Source: Bolinopsis microptera
Taxonomy: Eukaryota; Ctenophora; Tentaculata; Lobata; Bolinopsidae
DNA length: 64,000 bases
Assembly (NCBI RefSeq): GCF_026151205.1
Contig: NC_087072.1
Span: forward strand, 19,498,103 to 19,562,102
Direction of reading: 5' to 3'
The notes beneath the pieces are model-generated. The model was not told where the DNA came from. It worked only from the letters and a program-made list of their open reading frames with translations, and did no database searches. Shown piece by piece: positions 49,136-61,262 of this stretch. The number at the start of each line of letters is the position of its first letter. The first letter of the stretch is position 1. The position numbers and the translations under genes were made by a program.

Positions 49136-51678
49136 GGCAAATTGTCCACCCCATTTATATTGCTGTCTTTGTTATTTTATTATCAATTTTTATTTGAAAA
49201 TTCAATTAATTATTATATATACAAATCAAGCGTTACATTTCAGCCATGCAAAATTACAATGACATATTTTAATATTCTAATTGAAAAATGGTGCTGCAAT
49301 ATAAGTTGCTTAATGTTTGGCCGGATGACAACTAACTAAAAGAGAAAAATAAACTTGATTACATAATAATTAATTCGGCTGAACCAACACATAGCAAAAG
49401 CCACATTAACGTTGGGGCCGTAAATGGTTATTGTTACTATCTTACAGTACTACTAACTGTTTTTTGTAGTACTTGCCCTGCTTCCTTCCATTCATAAACT
49501 ACCTTACAAGCTCTTCCTCTTTTACACCCTTTTCAATCACTTCATTTCACTCATTTACTTCATATCTTATTACCACAGTATCTGCCAAAACCAACATGGC
49601 CCATGTGGACGGGGGCCTGGACGTTGTTGACCACTTGGCCCTGCATCCCAAGCTGACGGTCGACCTCCACTCTCTAAAAACATACCTTCAGTGAAGGCAG
49701 ATGGTCAGCAAATAGCGATGCTAGGGCTTGGTGTGAACAAATCTTGACCTACTTTTACACCTTTGGGACGACTCTCACAAATGCGAGAGTAATGACCCCG
49801 GGGAGGGCCCCATTGGTTTTAGTAGGTTGCATATTTAAAATTAAAAAATAAATAAATTAAAAAAAAAATAAAAAAAAAATAATAATAAAAAAAAAAAATT
49901 AAATTTGGCGCTCACAGGTCCTCATGAATATGTGATCGCCGCATATATAAGGTTCTGGAAATGCGCAGGGCACCTTCAAGCTTAAATTATTCACCTTACT
50001 GAGGCAGTCAACCAACGCGCGGCTTTATTTTTATGATATGATATGTTTTGATTGTTATTAATAAATACCAAAATTTAAATTTGTTTTCCTAAAATTTGTT
50101 TTCCTAAGTAAAACAAAATTTAAATTTTATTGCCATTACAATGAATAATAATATCATAATAAATATAAGTAGACATCCGATAATATAATAAACTTGTTAC
50201 ATCCAGTACAACCCAAGATGTCAGCCGACGAAAAAGAAAAGCTAGCATGTTCATTGTTAATAGTTTTTCTAACGAGCATACTTAGGCTGTACGGAAATAG
50301 CTTTAATGTTTAATTCTACGTCATGTTAAAAACATTACATCATTTTTGCTAGATACAAAAATAAATTTTAAAACAAATAACTCTTTTGCTGCTAAGGCGC
50401 GGCACCGCGCTGGGTCCACATGTTATATACAGCGTGTAGCAACACAGCGCTGAAAATATAAGATGATTGAGCTATAACATATAAGCGGTGCGCCGCGCCT
50501 AAACCTAAAAGCATAAACTTTAAATTGTAAATATTGTCAAAATATTTAAACGAGTTTTGCGAAATAATATGACATGCTGACTTCGTAGGATATTACAATT
50601 ATACCCGTGCCAGTTCCAAATGTGAGTCAGCGCTTAAACCAAAAGCAGTTGGCAAAAGGAGCCAGTTGCCTGCAATAGCTTTACTAGCACCCGATTTACC
50701 ACTTTTGGAGCACAAACTCAAACCTAAAACCGGCCAAGCACAAAAGTATGTTATCGCCACGATTGGGTGGATTGATTCCCAAAATATTTATCAGCACGCG
50801 GCACTAATAATATGAAGTTCATTATCGAATTTTAGATATGCCATGGATCGTTTAACACATATATAAAAGGTTATTATAAAGAATAATTAATGTTTGGTTG
50901 TTGGTATAAATCGATATTAATCAATTATTTAAAATAGTATTTGTGTTTGTTATTATTAACTATTGAGTTACGTTCGATTTAAATATTAAAACACTACTAC
51001 AATACATTTCACAAAACAAAACGACGGGGACACAGAAAGGAGAAGGACAACACATCACACGGACGGAAACTGCTGCTGTTGACGAGTATCTGATTATATT
51101 AATTATGGGTCTCTTGTTCATTAAAATAGGTGTGATCATACTTCTAGAGTATATTGGGCTGACACAGTTGCTGCAAGGTTAACATTGGGGTCCAAAACGG
51201 GGAGTGTGATACAAGTTATTTTCGCGTTACGTAGTAAGAGATATAAAATATAAGATATAAATGACTGCAAGTTTACGGATATAGCGCGGCGCCATTTCAT
51301 TATTCTGGCGCGGTAAATCACGCTGGGTAATGAAATGATAAAGTTATACAATGTTTAAGTTTCGCGCGCTACGTTTACACAATATATTTGTGAGTCCGTC
51401 CCACGTTCCAGACGAACACTCCAGACAAGTCCAGACACCAGTGTAAAGCGGATGAGCTGATCAGTGTTATGTGTTATATGCCAACTGCACTCTACGCTAT
51501 TGCAGTTCGCACAATATTATCAAAAAGAAAAATGTTCCTATCCGGAACATTTAATAACAATCAAGAAACATTGATTCCTCGTGAATATATAGTTTCTATG
51601 TTTGAATGTGGTGTGTATTGTGTGTGTTATTTTGTGTGTGTAGTATGAAATCTATATGGACTAGTTTGTGTGTTCTTA
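49136..51678. other. AT-rich stretch with small repeats, no gene seen
   Basis: Contains an A-rich tail-like tract (49830-49900), a small GC-ended foldback (50393-50502), an ATTTCATTA/TAATGAAAT hairpin near 51292-51340, and the LINE-C copy-2 3' region near 51.6 kb. Short open frames are not convincing. Confidence 0.55.
50393..50502. mobile_element. Small foldback element with GC-rich ends
   Basis: TAAGGCGCGGCACCGC at the left and GCGGTGCGCCGCGCCTAA at the right are inverted copies with one two-base gap. The 75 bases between are AT-rich. It resembles a MITE, but no target duplication was resolved. Confidence 0.55.
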
Positions 51679-53500
51679 TTATAGGCACATGTCATTTCCA
51701 TCAAAGTTGAGTTCTGACCATTCATTAGTGTTTCCAGCTTTTTGAGCATTGAGTAGCATAGTTTTAATGCGACCTTTAACAAGTGCAATTGGGGACGAGA
51801 AGTCAATCTTACTAGAAGGTTTAAGGAATTTATTCCACATATTCGAGGTTTTATATACAAACAAATTGGTTGCAGCGGGGTTAATAAAGTAGTTATCACG
51901 TCGGGGTGACTTTTGAAATAAATTGTACATCGGTATTGGAGTGTGAAGTTTGATTATTTTAAACATTTCAAGTAGACAGTGGTACTTATACAAATTATGC
52001 ACGCAGAGTATTTTGTTTCTGCTGAGAAGGGGTTTACTTGATTCTCGTTTATAGAAGTCCGCTCCAAGTTTTTGGGATCCAATTGGGCGGGTTCTAGCAC
52101 ATGTTTTGAATTTATTACTGTATGCCTCTTGATCACCAAATAGAATACGAGTGCACTTTTTTTGAATTTTAAATATTGGTTCAAGCCTATTGTTCGATAT
52201 GCCTTCCCACACTGAGATCCCATATCCTAGATGAGATTCGAAGAGGGTGTGGTAGAGGTCATTATACAGCTCTTTAGGTATAAATCTTCTCATACGGCAG
52301 AGTTTACCGACTTCACACTTTAATTTAGAACTAAGATATGCAGTATGAGGTTTCCAGTTAAGGTTTTTATCTATAATAACGCCGAGGAATTTAGTTTCAT
52401 CAACACGTTTAATGACTGTGTTATTTAACGTTAAAATAAGATCATTACTATTACTACTACTACTAGTTACATCCTTCTTTTCTGGTGTAAAGTGAATGTA
52501 ACAGCATTTCTTGATGTTAATGTGGAGAAGATTGCATTTCATATAATTGTAAACAGAATTCATTATAGTATTAGCTTTTTGGTAGAGATTCTGGACAGAT
52601 TTGTCGACTACAAATATATTGGTGTCATCAGCGAAAAGTATAAATTTTCCTAGGTCTGATGAGTTATAGATATCGTTTATGTAAATTATAAACAGTAGCG
52701 GTCCTAAAACACTACCTTGTGGTACTCCACAAATAACAGGGAGTTTATCAGATTCCTCACCTAAAACTGAAACGTACTGCTGTCTGTTAGATAGGTAACT
52801 TCCAATAAGCTCGTTTGCGTTACCTCTTATACCACATTTGTCAAGTTTTATGAGAAGTTTATCGTGACTGATAGTGTCAAATGCCTTTGATAAGTCGATA
52901 AAGATACCTAATACATGTTGCTTTTCCTTTATATGGGAGTTTACATAGTCAACTGAGTAATTAAGGGCGTGGTTAGTTGAGTGACTCTTCCTAAAACCAA
53001 ACTGGTTCTCAAACAAAACGTTCTGCGACACAAGAAAACTGTACAAACGGGAGTAGATTACTTTCTCAAATAACTTTCCGAACACAGCTTACAGCTAGGG
53101 TAGATACTGGCCTATAGTTTTCGAGATATTCTGTACCGTCTTTTTTGTATATAGGGCTAATTTTACCAATTTTCAGTCGGTCTGGAAAAGTTCCATTTCT
53201 CATGTGTTCATTAAATAATACTGACAGGAGTGGGCTTATAATCTTAGACGTTCGTTTGATGACGTGAATAGGGATGTCACTAGCTTTTCCATTCTTGAGT
53301 TCGCTAATGATTTTCTCTATTTCTTCTGGTGTACAATCGCTGAGAAATATACTTGAGGTATTTGGCCTTGGTAAGTAGTCCGTAAAGCATTGAATTGGAC
53401 TTAGTCTAATTTGACCGGTTGTACTGTATGATTCATTCAACTTAGGGGCAAGAGATACAAAGTAATTGTTAAATTCGTTAGCTATAATATTATCAATTCA
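51679..53500 (-). pseudogene. LINE-C copy 2, reverse transcriptase, 5'-truncated and frameshifted
   Basis: Minus strand. The upstream piece (53440-53066 and a little above) has ELKNGKASDIPIHVI, KISPIYKK and NYRPVSTLAV. The downstream piece (53085-51679) has FGKLFEKVIYSRLYSF, IFIDLSKAFDTI, CGVPQGSVLGPLLFIIYIND and ILFADDTNIF, then runs to the C-terminal SPRRDNYF region. The two pieces are in different frames, so a small indel near 53085 breaks the gene. The endonuclease is missing. It is very similar to the LINE-C at 36744-41046. Confidence 0.92.
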
Positions 53501-53634
53501 TGAAACATGTAGCGGTTCAAACTTGATATCACGACTTAATTAAAAAATTATATATTATAAGAAAAGAAAACTTTTATATGTTATAGTCTTACCAGAAAAC
53601 TTTTATTTTGTGGCCCTTGAACCAAGTTCCTGCC

Positions 53635-54005
53635 CACAGGAGGGGCTAAGTGCAAAGAAACTGCTGCTAACTGCTGCTCACTGCTACTCACTGCTGCTCA
53701 CTGCTGCTCACTGCTACTAACTGCTGCTCACTGCTGCTCACTGCTGCTGTCAGTGAGCAGCAGTGAGCAGCAGTGAGCAGCAGTGAGCAGCAGTGAGCAG
53801 CAGTTACCAGCAGTTACCAGCAGTTATATTCGTGTCTTTACTGCACAACGCACGCTGCGACAGCAGCAGTGAGCAGCAGTGAGCAGCAGTGAGCAGCAGT
53901 TAGTAGCAGTGAGCAGCAGTGAGCAGCAGTGAGCAGCAGTTAGTAGCAGTGAGCAGCAGTGAGCAGCAGTTAGCAGCAGTTTCTTTGCACTTAGCCCCTC
54001 CTGTG
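53635..54005. mobile_element. Foldback element with inverted CTGCTGCTCA minisatellite arms
   Basis: The ends CACAGGAGGGGCTAAGTGCA and its reverse complement are perfect over at least 44 bp. Inside, the left arm is (ACTGCTGCTC)n and the right arm is its inverse (GAGCAGCAGT)n, meeting near 53752 with a short unique stretch about 53825-53865. TGCC is repeated at both flanks (53631-53634 and 54006-54009), a likely target duplication. The open frames inside are repeat artefacts. Confidence 0.85.
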
Positions 54006-54174
54006 TGCCGTGTGGTATATGGGGTATATGCATGGGGCATGCGAGTTAATTGGTTCAAATTCCATAATATTTATAATTGGGATAATTTTTATATCTTAAA
54101 TTTGTAATTACGTACATCACTAATGACTAAGTGTGTGCACAGAAAGGTTTAAACTTTTTGATTATTCATGATAC

Positions 54175-54240
54175 ATTTAATAAATTATTCATGATACATT
54201 TAATAAATTTAATTCATTAATACATTTAATATTAATAAAT
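54175..54240 (+). repeat. Short tandem duplication
   Basis: ATTATTCATGATACATTTAATAAA-type unit of about 24 bp, twice in a row, plus a partial third copy. Confidence 0.7.
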
Positions 54241-54315
54241 CGAATTTCAAGGAGTCAGAAGTGTAGGCAATTTACTTTCTTTTAATTGAAAACTTTACTT
54301 TTGGGCGCAGGTTGT

Positions 54316-54732
54316 ATCTCCACCGAAAGCACAACCAGTGAACCCACTTTGAATTGCATAATTCCACAATCTTACATTAAACATCAAAATCCTGAGCAAG
54401 TCACTAGACTAAATCAGGAAACCTGGTTAACTGATGGTCCCAGACACACCAAACTGACACTCCGTCACAAACACATCAATGTCATCAAAAATCTTAACAG
54501 TACGCTCAACAACAACAGACAAAATTTCAGAATTGCTGTGCACCTCATCACGGCCACGGGACATTGTGGCCTAAACAAACACCCCCATACCATTCGCAAA
54601 TCAAGGACCAGTGCTTGTCCTATGTGCGGCGACGGAGAGGAGACTGTCTCACACTTTCTAGGACAGTGTCTGGCTATTGCCCAAATAAGAGGTCAATATT
54701 TCCAGGACTATTATCTCTCCCTCAACGACATA
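54316..54732 (+). pseudogene. LINE ORF2 C-terminal fragment with zinc knuckle
   Basis: The plus frame reads ...NFRIAVHLITATGHCGLNKH, then ACPMCGDGEETVSHFLGQC, a pattern found after the RNase H region of I/Jockey-type LINEs. The RT part is gone. At about 54732 the frame runs straight into a hAT-like MITE remnant, so the last residues (KLNKLGDF... to KKVCF) are not LINE-derived. Confidence 0.75.
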
Positions 54733-54937
54733 AAATTGAACAAATTAGGTGATTTTAGAGAAAAAGCTGGTGAAATCTCTAAAAAAGTGTGTTTCTAGAT
54801 CAAAACACGCAGTTTTGCTAGTACCTCAGTTAAGTTTTTCAAAATTGTCCCACATTCAAACGACGATTTTGCGCCCCCTAAGATGGCGCCCCCCGCACAG
54901 CGGGGTCAGCGCGGTGGGGCCCTTCGTTACGCCACTG
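54731..54937. mobile_element. hAT-like MITE, copy 2 (right part)
   Basis: Matches the interior and right end of copy 1 at 7811-8111 and ends in the clean terminus CGTTACGCCACTG. The left end is missing where it joins the LINE fragment. Confidence 0.7.
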
Positions 54938-54948
54938 TCCTACATAAC

Positions 54949-57608
54949 GGGGGGGGGGGGGGGGGGGGTGACATGTCTCCAATGTCTCCCACACCTTAGA
55001 CAAAGACATTGGAGACATTGGAGACATTGGAGACACAGCTTTTGGAGACATTGGAGACATTGGGGACATTGGGGACATTAGGGACATTAGAGACACAGCT
55101 TTTGGAGACATTGGAGACATTGGAGACATTGGGGACATTGGGGACATTGGAGAAATTGGGGACATTAGGGACATAAAATGGATATTAGGGGCATTGGAGA
55201 CATTGGAGACACAGCTTTTGGAGACTCCTCCTCCTCCTCCTCCTCCTCCTCCTCCTCCTCCTCCTCCTCCTCCTCCTCCTCCTCCTCCTCCTCCTCAGTC
55301 CTCCTCAGTCGTTCTCCTCCTCCTTCTGAGTCGTCCTCCTGGGACCTGGGTCCTCCTCCTGGGTCCTCCTCCTGGGTCCTCCTCCGGACCTCCTGGGTCC
55401 TCCTCCTCCTGGGTCCTCCTCCTCCTGGGTCCTCCTCCTCTTCATCCTCCTCCTCTTCCTCCTCAATCATCAGTCCTCCTCCTCAATCCTCCTCCTCATC
55501 CTCCTCCTCAATCCTCCTCCTCATCCTTCTCGTCAGTCCTCCTCCTCCTCAGTCCTCCCAAGTCCCCCTCCTCCTCAGTCCTCCCCCAGTCCCCCTCCTC
55601 CTCCTATTCAGTCCTCCTCCTCCTCCTCCTCAGTCCTCCTCCTTCTCAGTCCTCCTCCTGAGGGCTGAGTCCTCTTCCTGAGTCCTCCTTCTGAATCCTC
55701 CTCCTCTTCCTGAGTCCTCCTCCTCCTAGAGTCCTAGGTCCTCCTCCTTCTCCTCCTCCTTCTCCTCAGTCCTTCTCCTCCTCCTCCTCCTCCCTCTCAG
55801 TCATCCTCCTCAGTCATCCTCCTCAGCCATCCTCCTCAGCCATCCTCCTCAGCCATCCTCCTCAGCCATCGCCCATCATCCTCAGTACTCCTCAGTCCTC
55901 CTCCTCAGTCCTCATCCTCCTCCTCAGTCCTCCTCCTCATCCTTCTCCTTATTCCTCCTCCTTCTCAGTCCTCCCCAGTCCCCCTCCTCCTCCTATTCAC
56001 TCCTCCTCCTCCTGGCTCCTCCTCCTCAGTCTTCCTCCTCCTCCTATTCAGTCCTCCTCCTTCTCATTCCTCCTAAGTCCTCCTGAGTCCTCCTCCTCTT
56101 CCTCCTGAGTCCTCCTCCTGGTTCATCCTCCTCCTAGTTCCTCCACCTTCTCCTTCTCCTCCTCAGTCCTTCTCATCCTGCTCCTCCTCCTCAGTCATCC
56201 TCTTCAGTACTCCTCAGTCCTCCTCCTTCTCAGTCTTCCTCAGTACTCTTCCTGAGTTCTCCTCCTCCTTCTGGGTCCTCCTCCTCCTAGGTCCTCCTCC
56301 TTCTCCTCCTCAGTCCTACTCCTCCTCCTCAGTCCTCTTCCTCCTCCTCCTCCTCCCTCTCAGTCATCCTCCTCAGCAATTCTCCTCAGCCATCCTCCTC
56401 AGTCCTCAGCCCTCCTCCTCAGCCCTCCTCCTCCTGGGTCTTCCTCCTCTTCATCCTCCTCAGTCCTCCTCCTCATCCTTCTCGCCAGTCTTCTTCATCC
56501 TCAGTCCTCTCCAGTCCCCCTCCTCCTCCTCCTCCTATTCAGTCCTCCTCCTCCTCAGTTCTCCTCAGTCCTCTTCCTTTTCAGTCCTCCTGAATCCTCC
56601 TCCTCCTCTTCCTCTTGAGTCCTCCTCCTGGGTCCTCATCCTCCTAGGTCCTCCTCCTTCTCCTTCTCCTCAGTCCTTCTTCTCCTCCTCCTCCCTCTCA
56701 GTCATCCTCCTCAGTCATCCTATTCACCCATCCTCCTCAGTACTCCTCAGTCCTCCTCCTTCTCTGTCCTCCCCAGTCCTCTTCCTGAGTTCTCCTCCTA
56801 GGTCTTCTTCATCTTCCTCAGTCCTCCTCCTCAGTCCTCCTCCTCATCCTTCTCGTCAGTCTTCTTCATCCTCAGTCCTCCCCCAGTCCCCCTCCTCCTA
56901 TTCAGTCCTCCTCCTCCTCAGTTCTCCTCAGTCCTCTTCCTTTTCAGTCCTCCTGAGTCCTCCTCCTCCTCTTCCTCCTGAGTCCTCCTCCTGGGTCCTC
57001 ATCCTCCTAGGTCTTCCTCCTTCTCCTTCTCCTCAGTCCTTCTTCTCCTCCTCCTCCCTATCAGTCATCCTCCTCAGTCATCCTCCTCAGCTATCCTCCT
57101 CAGTACTCCTCAGTTTTCCTCCTTGTCTGTCCTCCTGAGTCCTCCTCCTCCTGCTCCTGAGTCCTCCTCCTGGGTCCTCCTCCTCCTGAGTCCTCCTCCT
57201 CCTAGGTCCTCCTCCTCAGTCATCCTCCTCAGCCATCCTCCTCAGCCATCCTCCACAGCCATCCTCCTCAGCCATCCTCCTCAGTACTCCTCAGTCCTTT
57301 TCCTTCTCAGTCCTCCTCAGTCCTCTTCCTGAGTCCTCCTCCTCAGTCCTCATACTCCTCCTTCTCCTCCTGAGTCCTCCTCCTGGGTCATCCTTCTCCT
57401 AGATCCTCCTCCTTCTCCAATCATACATCTACGTCTCCAGTGTCTCCAATGTCTCCAATGTCTCCAAAAGCTTTGTCTCCAATGTCTCCAATATCCCCAA
57501 TGTCTCCAATGTCTCCAAAAGCTGTGTCTCCAATGTCTCCAGGACATGTCTCTGCACCCTATCTTTTCAAAAAAGACAAAAGACATTGGAGACATGTCAC
57601 CCCCCCCC
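54949..57608. mobile_element. 2.66-kb foldback element with minisatellite arms and CTC-rich core
   Basis: Both ends read inward as a G run followed by TGACATGTCTCCAATGTCT, in inverse orientation. ATAAC is duplicated at 54944-54948 and 57609-57613. The left arm (54995-55215) is a 9-bp minisatellite, ACATTGGAG, with periodic CAGCTTTTGG spacers; the right arm (57430-57599) is the same repeat inverted. Between them about 2.2 kb is an imperfect TCCTCCTCAGTCC array with strong strand bias (pyrimidine-rich plus strand). Long Ser/Pro or Glu frames are artefacts. No transposase gene, so it is non-autonomous. Confidence 0.88.
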
Positions 57609-58692
57609 ATAACACATTCTGATTCCTCCCGCATCCTCCCATAGGACTGTCAATGGCATACCCCAGAGGTAGGCAAAGCATCCACATGCTATCCTCTCGT
57701 GGGCCACCCAGGCCCAGCCTCTCTTCAAAAAAAACAAAAACATCCTATTTGATACATATGAAATATGTTTATAACTTGCTTGATTCTGCACTAAGTTGGC
57801 GTTAGAAGACCAATATTGAACAAGGAATCGTTTTAGATCACTTTCGAGGCACCTCAACAAAAGCTACTCACGCTATTGTACTTTTCACGGAGAAATACGT
57901 CAGTAGCGTTTTTGAGCTTGTTATTCTCTTTCTAAAGTATTCCAAGTAATTTTTATAAGTGCATATATTAATTCTGAATACATTGAAAAAGATTTTATCT
58001 CAATTCATGAAAAAAGTTACAGCAATGCGCACAATTTGGGGAGTGTGCTTTCGGTGGAGATTTAACCTGCGCCTTACTTTTGTGGGGCACCTTGCTTCTG
58101 TGGGGCACAAGTATCCTCAACTTCAAATGAACAATGAACATGCAACATGTCCATCTAGTTTTGTCGTCTAAACCATTGATCAGTTGTTTTATACCAAGTC
58201 ATCTCATTTAGTCAGCAGACACTAATAACTCTTGCCATATTTCAGTCCAGTAAGAAATAAGGGCAGATTTAAGTTAAGTTTTGGACTGGTTAGTCTATTC
58301 TTGTTGAGTTGAATCTATCCACATGCTCGCTCAATTGTATCTTGCAAATAGTTAGTCAATAGTGATGATATACATTGATGTTAACCATTTGCTTGCTCAA
58401 ATTTAGATATTTCCAATCAATTTGATATAACAAGGATCTGGAGTTGTTAAAGCATTTTATTTTTGAGCAAACCAGTTAAGAGGTAAAGAAGTAAAAAGGT
58501 AAAGAGGTAAAGGTAAAGAGGTCACATGTGTGTGCATGTTGAACATTTCATCAAGATATAAAACAGAAATTATGGATTTTAATTTTACGTATTTGTTAAG
58601 TAACTGTAATAACTAATATCATACTCACAGGATGTAATCTGATGGTTATCACAGATAATGAGATAGTATGAATCAGGTTTGGAGCAGGTGGG
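57609..58692. other. Intergenic stretch before the UBE2W-like gene
   Basis: No recognisable gene. A purine-rich GGTAAAGAGGTAAA tract lies at 58478-58522. A possible splice acceptor (AATCAG) at 58671-58676, upstream of the E2 start, suggests a 5' UTR exon. Confidence 0.45.
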
Positions 58693-59047
58693 ATGGACTT
58701 TGCACAAAAGCGTTTAACACGTGAACTGAAACTCTTACAATCAGACCCTCCCGCTGGGATTGTGCTTGATACTGATAGCGTGACATGTGTCACTAACTGG
58801 TTAGTGACACTTTGTAATCACATTCTTCTTGTCCTATAATTTAGTGATGAAATTTTTGCTTATAGTTTATTCTGGAAATCACAAAATAAAATTATTATGA
58901 ATTTATTGTTTGTTTAATGTTTGGATGACAGTTGTTTATTTCAGCTGGACAATCATGATCAATGGAGCTAAGAACACTGTATTTGCTGGGGAGGAGTTTA
59001 AACTCCAAATCAAATTCACACCCAGATACCCATTTGAAGCACCCATA
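58693..59047 (+). CDS. UBE2W-like ubiquitin-conjugating enzyme, first two coding exons only
   Basis: Exons 58693-58799 and 58945-59047 join in frame: MDFAQKRLTRELKLLQSDPP, then AGIVLDTDSV...NCWTIMINGAKNTVF, AGEEFKLQIKFTPRYPFEAP and I. This is the N-terminal helix and beta-sheet of an E2 fold. QKRL.xEL, DPPxG and the SRYPFxxP-like turn most resemble UBE2W, which ubiquitinates protein N-termini. The catalytic HPN/cysteine half should follow a phase-0 donor at 59048 (GTAAGT) but was not found up to 64000. Either the intron is long and encloses the opposite-strand DNase II gene, or this is a truncated copy. Confidence 0.82.
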
Positions 59048-59555
59048 GTAAGTTTTTTAACTGTATACTTATTACATACCTTTTTAGATTGAAATACTGT
59101 AAATTTCTCTTTTTTCTCTGTTTGCATGTCTCGTTGTATGATGGAAGTTACAGTGAAGTTCTGTGGCATACTGCATATTATCCAGGGAATCGCCCACCCT
59201 TTTTCACACAAACACACCCGACACCGTTTATAATGATATGTGACTGTCCACAGTTCAAATCATCACTTTATAATTAGTGTCAAAATTATAACTGTAGTAA
59301 ATTAAGTATTCTGATATCTTTAACCTGTACCTTATTTTTCTGAATCGGCTGATAATTTTCTAAACTGTCAATTTTCAAGCTGTGTTAATCAATGTTATGA
59401 TAATAGTAGCTGGCATGTTTAAGAAGCTGGTGATTGTTTATGTTATCAAACAAAAATAAATAGTATGTATATTGTTTATATACAGAACTACATACATAAT
59501 AATCTTACCCTGGAACTATCTCACCACATGGTATAGCTGAGATTCCAGAAACCTA

Positions 59556-59738
59556 AACACTACACACTACACACTACACACTACACACTACACACTACAC
59601 ACTACACACTACACACTACACACTACACACTACACACTACACACTACACACTACACACTACACACTACACACTACACACTACACACTACACACTACATAC
59701 TACACACTACACACTACACACTACACACTACACACTAC
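59556..59738 (+). repeat. (ACACTAC)26 microsatellite
   Basis: About 183 bases of a seven-base unit with one variant unit (ACATACT) near 59695. It lies downstream of the second E2 exon. Confidence 0.95.
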
Positions 59739-61154
59739 TCGCTGTACTGAGAGCATGAATATCGTGAGATGCGATTAGTCCAAAAGAAAGATGAGTGTTT
59801 TGTTAAGTGATTTACATGACAATGTGATACCAAGTGTCTAAGATTAGTATTTCGTTTCTCTGAGCAGTGAGGTGATATCCAATATCCAATATCCGTATTG
59901 GAACTGGTCATTCAGTAGTGTTTATCTGGCTTATATTATTTATTGTATCATCACATCAGAGGTATCGAATAGAAATGTTAAACTGTTGTCATATTATACA
60001 GACTGAGAGTTCAATGTTATTATGTTATGTTATATTATGTCTTATTATGTTTTATTATTGTGAAACATAATGTCAATTATTATTTCTTCATTAGGCGTAA
60101 GAGAAAATTTATTAAAGATTTGTTTAATATACTGGAGAACGCTGTAAAGCTTGATTTTTGTAAAGAAAAGTAAATTATAGACACCTAACATTCTGAGTAG
60201 ATACATTCTCTCACAGTATCAACTACAGGCAGAAATCTTTTCATACTTAACACACACAATTTAAAACATATAACTCTGTGACCTGGATTGTTTTTAATTG
60301 GTGTGTAAGCTAAACACTAGCTGCTTGCTCTGCCATTACGTCATTATACTCATTTAGTAGGTGACTCTGGTATGTGACACCAACACAAAAGAATGTTGTT
60401 TCTAGAATGATCCATTCAACTGTGCCTCTGTGTATCTAATGAATGTATCGTGTCGGGGTACCATTGTTGGGATCACGGTTAATCAGAACAGATGATGTTT
60501 CTGAAGGAAGCTGTGAGCTAAAGAGTTTGGTTTTGTGGTTGATTTTGAAGTGTGAGATCACTAGGACTAGGACTAGGCTTTACTATTATCTTAGATGATG
60601 AGTAGTAGAGTTAGTATGCATACATACATGCAAATTAGATTATCAGTTTTGTCGAAATTTAATCAGTCCCTTTGCTTCACTTGTAGGGCTGAAAGCTTTA
60701 CACAACCATCATTATAAATCAATAAAACATTTTATTTCATTAAAACATTTTGTAAAAGAAAATACATGAGTAAAATGTTGTGACATGACAACTTAAATAA
60801 TGGTTTTAATTGATAGCAAATCTCAAAATAGCTCTTAAATTAGTCTTCTTAATCGATTTATGCCATTAAAGGCCTCAGCCAACCCATCACAGACAATGCA
60901 ACATAATAACAATTAACAATCCACCATTCACGCTTCGAAAATATGACCAGAGAATTCCATATTACAATGTACTAGGGATTGTATAGAGTTCCCTGATATA
61001 AATTACTTGACGAAGTTTAATGTGGATTAATGAATATTGAAGAGTGTGTAACGTGTAACCGTGTAACGTGCACAAGTTAAATAGTATAATAACCACATTG
61101 TCCAAACTTCAGAGTGTAAACTTTATGTAATGTTCCTAAAATTCCTGTAAACAT
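59739..61154. other. Non-coding stretch between the E2 exons and DNase II
   Basis: No exon with E2-type motifs was found here. Its upper end probably holds the DNase II 3' UTR; AATAAA on the minus strand is possible near 60730-60737. A second ATATCC triplet repeat sits near 59876-59893. Confidence 0.5.
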
Positions 61155-61262
61155 GTTCCTGGCACTCCTCTACATGTGTTCCTGGCACTCCTCTACATGT
61201 GTTCCTGGCACTCCTCTACATGTGTTCCTGGCACTCCTCTACATGTGTTCCTGGCACTCCTC
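61155..61262 (+). repeat. 23-bp minisatellite overlapping the DNase II stop
   Basis: Four full copies and one partial copy of a 23-base unit (GTTCCTGGCACTCCTCTACA plus TGT) at 61155-61177, 61178-61200, 61201-61223, 61224-61246 and 61247-61262. The DNase II stop codon (61239-61241) lies in the fourth copy. Confidence 0.95.

Noticed and set aside
53824-54107. Frames rich in LLTAAHCC or SSEQQ
   Set aside because: Encoded by the inverted CTGCTGCTCA minisatellite of a foldback element.
55165-55681. Ser/Pro-rich and Glu-rich frames in the CTC-rich block
   Set aside because: Simple-sequence artefacts on both strands inside a foldback transposon.
59100-59280. Possible third E2 exon starting near GTGAAGTTCTGTGGC (VKFCG)
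   Set aside because: The previous exon ends in phase 0 and the only acceptor would start with TGA; the downstream residues lack HPHxY or the catalytic cysteine.
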